Source: Lamprobacter modestohalophilus (GTDB lineage Bacteria > Pseudomonadota > Gammaproteobacteria > Chromatiales > Chromatiaceae). Taken from it: a stretch of 64,000 bases of DNA. The stretch is taken from positions 62,001-126,000 of the forward strand of contig NZ_NRRY01000008.1 of the NCBI RefSeq assembly GCF_016583905.1. Reading direction: 5' to 3'. A program made the translations under genes and the position numbers. How positions within the stretch are numbered: the first letter of the stretch is position 1; each line of letters begins with the position of its first letter. Positions 37,135 through 45,082 of this stretch are shown here, piece after piece. Under the pieces are notes generated by a model, which did no database searches, had not been told where the DNA came from, and was given only the letters and a program-made list of their open reading frames with translations.

Positions 37135-37395
37135 TTAATCCGGCCAGATCCGTTGACCGCTTTGGAAGGGATCATCGTTGGAGGGATTGTGCGCCCGCGA
37201 CTCACTCCCTAATGCCGCCGTTCCGAAGCTCGCTGGCGCGGTGGCCACAGATGACTGCCGGCTGCGCCGCGCTGTCGCCGCAGCCTTGGTCGAGGCCTTC
37301 TTGCGGGCAGTGGTGCCCGACGCCGTCGTGCTAGCACCGCCCGCGGCCGAGGCTGGCGCCTCAGCCGGCGCAGATACGATCGTTTCTTCACTCAT
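37135..37395 (-). CDS. Candidate alpha-McdB carboxysome-positioning protein
   Basis: The 86 residues are rich in Ala, Ser and Thr with a basic middle (TARKKASTKAAATARRSR) and no predicted fold. The end reads FQSGQRIWPD, with Trp84 near the terminus. Alpha-carboxysome McdB proteins are small, disordered and carry an invariant C-terminal tryptophan, and their genes follow the ferritin-like and acRAF genes. A GGAGG sits seven bases before the chosen ATG at 37395. Its partner, the ParA-type ATPase McdA, normally just upstream, is missing. The call rests on position, composition and the terminal Trp. Confidence 0.6.
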   Translation of the reverse strand: MSEETIVSAPAEAPASAAGGASTTASGTTARKKASTKAAATARRSRQSSVATAPASFGTAALGSESRAHNPSNDDPFQSGQRIWPD

Positions 37396-37466
37396 CATCC
37401 ATCCTCCAACGGATACAAGAGGGACAGCCATTTGGAGCCAAGGGACGCCGGCGAGCAGGCTGTGCG

Positions 37467-37754
37467 CTATGGACTTGACGGGCCTTCGAGCAGGGCGTCG
37501 ACCTCTCGCGCAAACGCATGGAGCGGCTCTTCGATCTGCTGCGCCCCTTCTTCGGCAAATAGCGTCAGATTGGCATAGGTGCGGCCAAAACTCAGGTTTG
37601 GGTAGACCTCAGTGGCCTCGGAAAGCTCCGCGAGGCGGTCGAGGAAGTCCCGCAGCGGCTCATAGTCGCCGAACTCGACGCGCCGCTCGAGCCGCAATGG
37701 ACGCCCGCGCTCGCGCCAAGGATGACCGCCCGTTTCAGACGTCGCCGCGGTCAT
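37467..37754 (-). CDS. acRAF: Carboxysome-associated RuBisCO assembly factor acRAF
   Basis: A 95-residue protein of the pterin-4a-carbinolamine-dehydratase fold. Recognisable blocks are RLERRVEFGDYEPLRDFLDRLAELSE and VYPNLSFGRTYANLTLFAEE. In alpha-carboxysome operons this paralogue acts as a RuBisCO assembly chaperone rather than a dehydratase. The start shares one base with the stop of the ferritin-like gene. Confidence 0.88.
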   Translation of the reverse strand: MTAATSETGGHPWRERGRPLRLERRVEFGDYEPLRDFLDRLAELSEATEVYPNLSFGRTYANLTLFAEEGAQQIEEPLHAFAREVDALLEGPSSP

Positions 37755-38230
37755 CAGAAGTAGGCCCGTTCATTGGGCTCTTGGTGCCGGGGCACCCCAA
37801 GCGCCTCCAGCCAGGTCTCGATCTCGGCCGCGTGATGGAGCTCGTCCTGCAGCAGTCCATTAAAGAATTCAGCGTTTTCGTGATCCTGAATTCGACGGCA
37901 GAACTGCGTCGCCTCGTTGTACAGGGCAACGATCTCAGCCTCAAGCACGGCGTCTTGACGCAGCAGGTCGACCAGGTTGCGCGCAACATTGGCGGGTCGC
38001 AGCTGAGAGGCGTTCGGCGATACACCGAGGCCCAGCATGCGCTTGACCAGGCGTTCCGCGTGCTGCATCTCCTCGACGGTTTCCCGACGGAATCGATCAG
38101 CCGCCTCGGCCAGGCCCCAAGCCTCGGTGAGCGCCGCCTGCGTCATGTACTGCTGGACGGCCGAATACTCGAGACTCAAGGCTCGGCCGAGGTAGCCGAG
38201 CGTGCGCGGATGGACGGTTGCGTGACGCAT
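37754..38230 (-). CDS. Ferritin-like (bacterioferritin-related) protein of the carboxysome operon
   Basis: A four-helix ferritin-like domain of 158 residues with the di-iron pattern: LEYSAVQQYM, ETVEEMQHAERL, LEAEIVALYNEAT and DELHHAAEIETWL supply the Glu and ExxH ligands. Genes of this type follow csoS1 in proteobacterial cso operons. The role is undefined, perhaps redox or iron handling around RuBisCO. It is translationally coupled to acRAF. Confidence 0.88.
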   Translation of the reverse strand: MRHATVHPRTLGYLGRALSLEYSAVQQYMTQAALTEAWGLAEAADRFRRETVEEMQHAERLVKRMLGLGVSPNASQLRPANVARNLVDLLRQDAVLEAEIVALYNEATQFCRRIQDHENAEFFNGLLQDELHHAAEIETWLEALGVPRHQEPNERAYF

Positions 38231-38238
38231 GCGTCGTC

Positions 38239-38544
38239 TTAGTCAGCCGCACCACCGCCCGTCGGCAGCACCGGCTCCACCTCCCGATGCGGACGGGCGA
38301 TGATGTGTGCAGCCACCAGGCCGTCGCCAACGCGCTCGCAGGCGTCGGCGCCAGCACGCACCGCAGCGTTGACCGCACCGGTCTCGCCGCGCACCAGCAC
38401 GGTGACATAACCACCACCGACGAACTCGCGACCGATCAGCCGAACCTCGGCTGCCTTGGTCATCGCATCAGCAGCTTCGATCGCCGGCACCAGGCCGCGC
38501 GTCTCGATCATTCCGAGGGCAATGCCCATCGTCTCGTGTGCCAT
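38239..38544 (-). CDS. csoS1: Carboxysome major shell hexamer CsoS1 (third copy)
   Basis: A single BMC domain of 101 residues forming the hexagonal shell facets. GIALGMIETRGLVPAIEAADAM and the pore-region GREFVGGGYVTVLVRGETGAVNAA are intact. It is almost identical to the second copy, differing at only a few positions near the ends, which suggests gene conversion or recent duplication. The ferritin-like gene follows after 8 bases. 166 bases separate it from the second copy. Confidence 0.96.
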   Translation of the reverse strand: MAHETMGIALGMIETRGLVPAIEAADAMTKAAEVRLIGREFVGGGYVTVLVRGETGAVNAAVRAGADACERVGDGLVAAHIIARPHREVEPVLPTGGGAAD

Positions 38545-38710
38545 GGAACTTCTCCCAGTGTTGACGCGCCGGGTGCAGATATCCCGTTTCGCGATCGTGT
38601 GAAATGCGCTTGAGCCCGGCCTCTTCAGCGACGAGGCTTAAGCGCAGCCGCCCGCCCAAGGGCGAGATCGGATGCCAAGCAGGCGGAGCCCTTGCTTAGT
38701 CCGCAGCTGC

Positions 38711-39019
38711 CTAGTCCGCAGCGGCACCGCTGCCGGTCGGCAGCACCGGCTCCACCTCACGGTGTGGGCGAGCAATGATGTGCGCGGCAACCAGGCCGTC
38801 GCCAACGCGTTCGCAGGCGTCAGCGCCAGCACGCACGGCCGCGTTGACGGCACCGGTCTCCCCGCGCACCAGCACGGTCACGTAGCCACCGCCGACGAAC
38901 TCACGGCCGATCATCCGCACCTCGGCGGCCTTCGTCATCGCATCGGCGGCCTCGATTGCCGGCACCAAGCCGCGCGTCTCGATCATGCCAAGCGCAATAC
39001 CCATGGTCTCGTTCGCCAT
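38711..39019 (-). CDS. csoS1: Carboxysome major shell hexamer CsoS1 (second copy)
   Basis: A BMC-domain shell protein of 102 residues. It has the same fold and pore motifs as its neighbours and ends VLPTGSGAAAD. A 15-base duplication (TAGTCCGCAGC) straddles its stop codon. It is 64 bases from the first copy, all in one minus-strand transcript after csoS4B. Confidence 0.96.
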   Translation of the reverse strand: MANETMGIALGMIETRGLVPAIEAADAMTKAAEVRMIGREFVGGGYVTVLVRGETGAVNAAVRAGADACERVGDGLVAAHIIARPHREVEPVLPTGSGAAAD

Positions 39020-39083
39020 CTGTCTTTCTCCGTCTGTCTACTGTCTTTGAAAACCTTGCTATCGAGGCTCAGTGTCGCTGAGT

Positions 39084-39407
39084 TCAGCGACCAGGCTGTC
39101 CCGGTTTGAAACGATTGCCGGTGTTCTCGAGCACTGAATCGACCTCGGAATGTGGACGGGCGATGATGTGCGCAGCCACCAGGCCGTCACCCACCCGCTC
39201 ACAGGCGTCGGCCCCCGCGCGCACAGCCGCGTTGACGGCGCCGGTCTCCCCGCGCACCAGCACGGTCACATAGCCGCCGCCGACGAACTCGCGGCCGATC
39301 AGCCTGACCTCAGCAGCCTTGGCCATCGCATCCGCGGCCTCGATCGCCGGCACTAGACCACGGGTCTCGATCATGCCCAGCGCAATGCCAAATCTTTCGC
39401 CTGCCAT
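39084..39407 (-). CDS. csoS1: Carboxysome shell hexamer CsoS1 (first copy, variant C-terminus)
   Basis: A BMC-domain shell protein of 107 residues. The core matches the other two copies, but the ends differ: MAGERFGIALG at the start and a longer tail HSEVDSVLENTGNRFKPGQPGR. Such tail variants modify facet contacts in other carboxysomes. It is the first csoS1 after csoS4B. Confidence 0.95.
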   Translation of the reverse strand: MAGERFGIALGMIETRGLVPAIEAADAMAKAAEVRLIGREFVGGGYVTVLVRGETGAVNAAVRAGADACERVGDGLVAAHIIARPHSEVDSVLENTGNRFKPGQPGR

Positions 39408-39473
39408 TTCTGTCGTCTCCGTTAAAGACTTTTACGCCGCTTTGGTCGCGGTTGGGGGTTTAACTGGCCGAGC

Positions 39474-39788
39474 CTAGGCCGCCTGATCGCGTTGTTCCGT
39501 TGGCTGCTCGTCGCCACTGCTACTGTCTGGCTTTGCCACCTGCTTGGGCTGCCAGAAATCGATGATCCCGCCGATCGCGAGATCGGTCATGGTCTTCGGG
39601 TCGTCCATCGCAAGCCGCCCAGCAGAGCCACTCACCGTGAAGACCCAGTTGCCGGGCCGCACGCCAACAGGATCGGTGGCCACCAGCAGATTGCCCTTGC
39701 GGTCCTTCAAGATCTGCAAGCTGCAATGCCTGAGACCTTCGATCCGCTCGGTGCAGTACAGGGTGCCCACGACCTGGTTGATCTCCAT
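39474..39788 (-). CDS. csoS4B: Carboxysome vertex pentamer CsoS4B
   Basis: A BMV (CcmL/EutN-like) protein that caps shell vertices. The core is INQVVGTLYCTERIEGLRH, LLVATDPVGVRPGNWVFTVSGSAGR and IGGIIDFW. At 104 residues it is longer than usual (~80) because of a polar ~20-residue tail. It starts ten bases after csoS4A. Confidence 0.94.
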   Translation of the reverse strand: MEINQVVGTLYCTERIEGLRHCSLQILKDRKGNLLVATDPVGVRPGNWVFTVSGSAGRLAMDDPKTMTDLAIGGIIDFWQPKQVAKPDSSSGDEQPTEQRDQAA

Positions 39789-39798
39789 CCCGGCCGCC

Positions 39799-40053
39799 TC
39801 AGCGCTCTGCGTCCGGGTCCCAATCGTCGATGATGCCGACGATGGTCAGATCACTCGGATATTCTTTACTTCCAGCCGCCTCGCGCGCGGCTGAGCTGCC
39901 GACGCAGATCACCCAGTCGCCTGGCACTGATCCCACCGCATCAACCGCGACGAGCTGCGCACTGCCGTCCTGCACCACCTGTAGATGCTTGTGCCCGAAG
40001 CCCGCGATGCGGTTGGTCGACACCAGTGGTTTGAGGACCTTACAAATCTTCAT
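39799..40053 (-). CDS. csoS4A: Carboxysome vertex pentamer CsoS4A
   Basis: An 84-residue BMV-fold protein: MKICKVLKPLVSTNRIAGFGHKHL, VAVDAVGSVPGDWVICVGSSAAR and IVGIIDDWD. It forms pentamers that close the icosahedral shell. It is immediately downstream of csoSCA (12 bases). Confidence 0.95.
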   Translation of the reverse strand: MKICKVLKPLVSTNRIAGFGHKHLQVVQDGSAQLVAVDAVGSVPGDWVICVGSSAAREAAGSKEYPSDLTIVGIIDDWDPDAER

Positions 40054-40065
40054 CGCCTTACGGCC

Positions 40066-41928
40066 TCAGTGTCCGGCCGAGGCCGCAGGCTGCAGCGACG
40101 AGCCAACGATCTCGATCGGTGCTGCCGCATCGCAATCGCGCACCGCGCGCAAACAATGCAGCATACCGTCGGCGCAGAGCTGCGGGTAACGCGCCTTCAA
40201 GGCCGCGGCAATCCGCTCGCAATGCTCGACCGCCCGCTCCCGCGCACCCGGCACACCGCCATGGTAGTCATGGCGCACGATGACCGGCACTGGCAGCCCA
40301 CGATTGACGTTCAGGCCGGTAAAGATCTTGATGCCGACGTCGATATCTTTCGCGCCTTCCTCGACGGTGCTGAGGTAGGCAAAATAGGTCAGGTTGCGCA
40401 GCTGAATCTCTTCAAACCCGATGCCAGCGCCGATAAAGCGCTCGGCATGCCCGATGTCTGCATAACTACCGCCGTGGTATTGCCGCACGTAGTCGATCTG
40501 CGAGAGGTTGTTCTCGATCAGACCAACGATCAGTCGCACCAAGCCGTCCGAAAGCGCGGCTCCGGCGCTCTTGCTCGGCGCGTGTGCCCGAACCAGCTCT
40601 TTGATCCGTTCCCGTGCCTGAGCCGGCGACAGTCCGCGCGTGATCTCGTAGACCTTGGCGGCATCGAGCCAGTGCTCGAGATCGCAATAGCCGTCGGCAT
40701 CCGGAACGTGGACGCGGATGGCATCGGTGTCGGTGTCTAGCCCAACGAGCAGCAGATCGACCGACGCGCCGCAACAAAAACTGTTCTCGATCGCCTGACG
40801 AAACGCCCTCAGTCGCTCTAACCCGGCGCTGGCCGCGGCGGCATCATCGGAGCCGTGGGCTGCACAGCCTTGATGAACCGGATCGACGGAGCTGCCGTGA
40901 TACATCACCACCTTTAGGTAGCGGGTTGGCGAATCCGCCGTATTCGGCCGTCCTTCACGGAAGCGCGTCAACTCGGTCTCGACCCACTTTTCGACCGTGT
41001 TCTCGATGTCGAACAGGGAGCCTGCGTAGGACTTCCGACGCACGCGCCCATAGGGCAGCCGCAGCACGTAGCTGATGGCATGCGCCAGGCGGCCGTCGGC
41101 ACAGGGCGTCACATCCATCAGATGGAAACCGCAGTCGAGCAGGAAGCGTTCGAAATCCTTGCCATCACGCCCGCCGAGCGGGTCGGCGGTGAAGAACCGA
41201 TCACTGACCCGGTGATAGGTCTCGAACACACAGGCGGCGAACAGACGCCGCATGTCGAGCCCAGTCACCCAGGTATCTTCAAGCACGTAGGCCGGCAGCT
41301 CGAAGCCGAGTTCGGCGCGTGCAATCGACTGTGCCCGCGCCACGAAATCAGGCTCGCAGCGCTCGCTCGCGATCTGCTTCAGCACCGGCACCAGATGATC
41401 GAAGGCATGCTTCACCGACGATTCATAGTCGTACAGCCGAGCGTTCGCCGCAGCATCCGTCAGCGGATGGAGACCCTGACCGCTGCCAGCGCCCAATGTC
41501 GTCGAGCCGAAACCAAACGACTGTGGCTTGTTCTGGTCCTGGCTCCAGGCCTGCTGAGTCTCGACCTGTCTGCTGGGCAGCTGTTCAGGGCGCGCCCCAA
41601 GTGTGGTCGATGGGTTGCTCGCATGGCGGGCCTTTGCTTTCACCTTTGCCAGTCCAGGCGGCTTCGGACGTGGCGGGCGAGTCGGCCGCACAGGCCCCCG
41701 CCCGACCTTTGCTGGCCGCTCGGGCCGTGCCCTTGCAGCGCGCGGCGACGTCTCCGGTAACGCCGCTGTCCCGGAAGCGGCCGCTGATCGACGAGCGTCC
41801 AGTTGCACGGCTCCCGTAGCCGGTACTGGCAACGCACCTGACTCAGCGGGCCGCTTTACAGACGGTAGCCCGCGCGGGCTTCGGCCCAAGCGCTGGCTGC
41901 GCGGCGATGGTCGACTTCGGATCGGCAT
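40066..41928 (-). CDS. csoSCA: Carboxysomal beta-type carbonic anhydrase CsoSCA, extended N-terminus
   Basis: It converts bicarbonate to CO2 inside the carboxysome. The zinc ligands are Cys276, His344 and Cys355, and the Asp278/Arg280 dyad sits in CADGR. Spacing matches the Halothiobacillus enzyme, but numbering is shifted by about 103 residues. The extra N-terminus is basic and Pro/Ala/Arg-rich (RPTRPPRPKPPGLAKVKAKAR), i.e. probably disordered. The N-terminal peptide of the known enzyme binds RuBisCO, so the extension may affect recruitment. The gene lies between csoS2 and csoS4A. Confidence 0.95.
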   Translation of the reverse strand: MPIRSRPSPRSQRLGRSPRGLPSVKRPAESGALPVPATGAVQLDARRSAAASGTAALPETSPRAARARPERPAKVGRGPVRPTRPPRPKPPGLAKVKAKARHASNPSTTLGARPEQLPSRQVETQQAWSQDQNKPQSFGFGSTTLGAGSGQGLHPLTDAAANARLYDYESSVKHAFDHLVPVLKQIASERCEPDFVARAQSIARAELGFELPAYVLEDTWVTGLDMRRLFAACVFETYHRVSDRFFTADPLGGRDGKDFERFLLDCGFHLMDVTPCADGRLAHAISYVLRLPYGRVRRKSYAGSLFDIENTVEKWVETELTRFREGRPNTADSPTRYLKVVMYHGSSVDPVHQGCAAHGSDDAAAASAGLERLRAFRQAIENSFCCGASVDLLLVGLDTDTDAIRVHVPDADGYCDLEHWLDAAKVYEITRGLSPAQARERIKELVRAHAPSKSAGAALSDGLVRLIVGLIENNLSQIDYVRQYHGGSYADIGHAERFIGAGIGFEEIQLRNLTYFAYLSTVEEGAKDIDVGIKIFTGLNVNRGLPVPVIVRHDYHGGVPGARERAVEHCERIAAALKARYPQLCADGMLHCLRAVRDCDAAAPIEIVGSSLQPAASAGH

Positions 41929-41939
41929 GATTCAGATGC

Positions 41940-44402
41940 TCAGCCGCGGGCGCCGCCCGAATAGGTGATCAAGGCACCGCGATCGGTACTTCCAGCGCTG
42001 CCTGTCACCCGGCTTGTCGGCTGTGGTGCATCCTCATTTCGCTTCGCCTCGACGCGAGGCATCACGCTCATCGGACCCGGCCGAGTCGGATTGCGACGGC
42101 GCGCGGAGCTGCCCTCAGTGCCGGTGACACGTTCGCCGCGATCCCAGTCGTCGCCGGTGATCTTGCCGCCCGCGGACTGGCCTTCCCCAGTCACCCGCGA
42201 ACGTTCAGCCGCCACAGCAGCCGCTCCCGCACCGACATCGTCCTTGGGCTGCGGGGTCAACAGGCTCGCCTGGGGGCGCCGGCTGTCGAAACGAAACTGT
42301 TCGGTGCCGGTGATCTTGCCAGTTCCCATCCCGAATGGTCCGGTGATGTGCCGATTCGACTCGTAGCTGGTCCCGGTCACGTTGCTCACATGACTGTCGC
42401 GCGCCGCCCGCGCCGGCGAGCTGACACTAAAGCCTTGGCCAGGAAGGCCTTGATCAGGGACGGGCTCCGCATCGTCGAGCGGACGCGGGAAGTCAGGTTG
42501 GCCAGGTTCAGCAGCATGACTCACCTCGGTGTCACAGGCACTGGCGAACTGATCCGCGCCAACGTAAGGCGTGCCGGTCAGTGGCTCGCAGGCCCCCTTG
42601 GACGCACCGGTCATAACGCCACCGATGCCGGGCTGGATACCCGTCATCACCCGTCCTGGGGTTGCTGACATCACCGGCGTGCGTGCCTTGATCTCGCGTC
42701 GCTGATTGGGCGCACAGTAATCTGAGGCCTGCTCCAATCCCGCGTAGGGTGTGCCGGTCACCGCCTTGCAGGTGCCAGGCTCATCACCTGTCACCTTGGC
42801 CGAGCGGCCAGTCTGCGTGCCAGAAACGCGGTAGCCCTTATTGGTCACCGAGAAGCCGACCTTTGGCGGCTCCGGCTGCGGGCTGACCTCGCAGAACTGC
42901 TCGTACTGCTCGCGAGAGGTGTACTCATCGCCCGTCACTAAGCGGCAGCTGCCTGGCTCATCGCCGGTCACGCTCGACGCACGGCCGAGAAGGGTTCCGG
43001 TCACAGTGCCCCCAGACAGCGTTCCCGAGGTAGCGACCTTAGGTGGCACCGACCGCTCGGTCGGAATCTCAGAAGCCGCGGTGTACTGCGTGCCGGTTGG
43101 CACAACGTTGGCGCCTTGCTCATCGCCGGTGACCTTGGTCGAGCGACCGACCATGGTCCCTGACAGGCCTTGGCCACGGCTGGTCTCGGCAATGCCGGTC
43201 TCGCGCGGCTCAGGGGCCGGACGTGTGTTGCAATAGCTCACATACTGATCAGGCGACAGGTACTGAGTACCCGTCACTGATTTACAGGTACCAGGCTCAT
43301 CGCCGGTCACTCTGGGCGAGCGTCCGACCTCGTTACCGGTGACGAAATTACCGTAACCGGTAGAGCTTGTGCCGAACTTGCTCACCGATGGCGCCGGATC
43401 GGTCTGACAAAACTCGCGGAAGATGTCGGCACCCATGTATTCGGTGCCCGTGATGGTCCGGCAGGTGCTCGGCTCATCACCGGTCGTCTTCAGGCTGCGG
43501 CCGACGGTCGTGCCCGTGACGAACTGGCCTTGGGATGTCTCGCTGACGCCAACCTTCCACGGCTGATCCGCGGCACCGACTCTGGTCGGCCGCATCCGCC
43601 CTGTGGGCTGAGACTTACGCTCGCCGGCGCCACCGTTGCTGCTGCGCTGCGCGCGAACCCGTTGCGCAAGCTCGCGGCCCGATAGCTTTGGATTGGCTTG
43701 CCGAGCGATCCCGGCCACGGAATGGGGAACATTGGTCGCGGCTTTACCACGGCCGCTCAACGCAGCTCGCCGCGCGAGCACCACGGCCCGCCCGCTGGGC
43801 TTGTTGGCCAGCACAGGATTCGGTTTGCGCTTGCGATTGGTCGCTTGCGGCTTGTTGGAGGTCGGCGGCGCTGACAGCGAAAGGGTCGTTGTTGTGGGTG
43901 CGGTCTGCTTGATCGCATTCAACGCCGCTCGATCGCTGTTGCCGTTGCAGCCACAACCACAGTCAGACTTCGCTTGCGCTGGCGGCTTGCCACCACCTGT
44001 CCGAGTCTTGAGGTCGCGAACCCGATCACCGCTACGCTGGGCGCGGCGACCATCGCGGGCGAGCTTCGCCCGACGCTGGCGCGCAAGCTCACGACTCGAC
44101 TGCGCCGGACTCGGGGGCGCGGCACGATGCCGTTGCGCGCCACTGGAGGCACCACCCGAAGCAGAAAGACTGAGGCTCCGCGGTTGTGCCTGAGCCGTCG
44201 CTGGGGCAGACGCGGACGCCGATGGCTGAGCGGGCAGGCTCGTCGCGGCAGGCCGTTCAGGCCTCGCGCGGACCGGCCGCGGTGCACGATTTCGCTCCGG
44301 CGTGGTTTGCACCAAACCCTGCTTGCCCTGGTTCGACAGGGCACGCCGGCGGGCCAGGGCCGCCTCGCGGCCACTCGATCTCAGGTTCGCTTTGCTTGCC
44401 AT
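41940..44402 (-). CDS. csoS2: Carboxysome assembly scaffold CsoS2
   Basis: An intrinsically disordered linker between RuBisCO and shell. The N-region has about four RuBisCO-binding repeats (SGREAALARRRALSNQGK, SSRELARQRRAKLARDG, SGRAVVLARRAALSGRGK, SGRELAQRVRAQ). The middle region has six ~50-residue repeats with VTGT.xGRS...VTGDEPGTC...TGTxY and paired cysteines. The C-region ends ITYSGGARG, the shell-anchoring peptide. The start MASKANLRSSGREAAL (44402) puts the first repeat near the N-terminus; in-frame starts at 44441 and further upstream exist. It lies between cbbS and csoSCA. Confidence 0.95.
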   Translation of the reverse strand: MASKANLRSSGREAALARRRALSNQGKQGLVQTTPERNRAPRPVRARPERPAATSLPAQPSASASAPATAQAQPRSLSLSASGGASSGAQRHRAAPPSPAQSSRELARQRRAKLARDGRRAQRSGDRVRDLKTRTGGGKPPAQAKSDCGCGCNGNSDRAALNAIKQTAPTTTTLSLSAPPTSNKPQATNRKRKPNPVLANKPSGRAVVLARRAALSGRGKAATNVPHSVAGIARQANPKLSGRELAQRVRAQRSSNGGAGERKSQPTGRMRPTRVGAADQPWKVGVSETSQGQFVTGTTVGRSLKTTGDEPSTCRTITGTEYMGADIFREFCQTDPAPSVSKFGTSSTGYGNFVTGNEVGRSPRVTGDEPGTCKSVTGTQYLSPDQYVSYCNTRPAPEPRETGIAETSRGQGLSGTMVGRSTKVTGDEQGANVVPTGTQYTAASEIPTERSVPPKVATSGTLSGGTVTGTLLGRASSVTGDEPGSCRLVTGDEYTSREQYEQFCEVSPQPEPPKVGFSVTNKGYRVSGTQTGRSAKVTGDEPGTCKAVTGTPYAGLEQASDYCAPNQRREIKARTPVMSATPGRVMTGIQPGIGGVMTGASKGACEPLTGTPYVGADQFASACDTEVSHAAEPGQPDFPRPLDDAEPVPDQGLPGQGFSVSSPARAARDSHVSNVTGTSYESNRHITGPFGMGTGKITGTEQFRFDSRRPQASLLTPQPKDDVGAGAAAVAAERSRVTGEGQSAGGKITGDDWDRGERVTGTEGSSARRRNPTRPGPMSVMPRVEAKRNEDAPQPTSRVTGSAGSTDRGALITYSGGARG

Positions 44403-44624
44403 GGGTAATTCCGTGGGGCTGTCGGGTTGGCTGTCCGTCATCGCCGGGCGGGCGGGCAGCTCGGGATAGTGCATCGCTTGCCGATCTCCGGCACCCGCCA
44501 AGTGCTGAAAAATCGGAAAGACGGAGATCGACATCGTCGACGCCTGCGCTCCAATCAAGCGCCGGTCACGGGCACGGGGCCCGAAACCGGATCAGCTAGA
44601 GACAGAAGTCATCTCGCGATCAAT

Positions 44625-44969
44625 CTAGCCGCGGCCGTGGAAGACCACGAAGCACGAGCCCTGACTCTGGGTGTAGTTGTCATAGCCGGTCAGGCGGACG
44701 TGATGATCCGGATACGAGCGATGGCAGGCCTCCAGCTCAGCGGCCACGTTGCCCAGATCCTGCTCACCGAAGAACGGCAGCTTCCACATGGTCCAGTAGT
44801 CGTCCATCGAGCCGGACGGATGCACGTGCTCGATAGCAGGCGTCCAGCCTTGCGCGATGATGTAGGCGATCTGGTCGTAGATCTCCTGCTGCGAGAGCGG
44901 CGGCAGAAAGCCGAAGGTCTCGAGGGTCTTCTTGGTCTGGTAGTCGCCCATGGTTGCTTGCAAGGACAT
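44625..44969 (-). CDS. cbbS: RuBisCO small subunit, form IA carboxysomal
   Basis: 114 residues beginning with a short leader, then TKKTLETFGFLPPLSQQEIYDQI. HPSGSMDDYWTMWKLPFFG and GYDNYTQSQGSCFVVF are characteristic. It assembles as L8S8 with CbbL. A 113-base spacer with a strong hairpin separates it from cbbL. Confidence 0.97.
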   Translation of the reverse strand: MSLQATMGDYQTKKTLETFGFLPPLSQQEIYDQIAYIIAQGWTPAIEHVHPSGSMDDYWTMWKLPFFGEQDLGNVAAELEACHRSYPDHHVRLTGYDNYTQSQGSCFVVFHGRG

Positions 44970-45034
44970 GGCGGATACTCCTATGAGATGCGGTTCGATC
45001 GTGAGATGGCAGAAGCCAGCGGAGACAAGCCTGG

Positions 45035-45069
45035 CTGGGAGCAGGCGCGCAGTGCGCAGCCACTCCCAG
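45035..45069 (-). promoter_or_regulatory. Stable hairpin between cbbL and cbbS
   Basis: CTGGGAG (45035-45041) pairs with CTCCCAG (45063-45069), with a GCGC-agt-GCGC inner stem. It may stabilise the upstream cbbL mRNA or attenuate read-through. No U-run follows. Confidence 0.55.
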
Positions 45070-45082
45070 CAAGATCAGCCGA

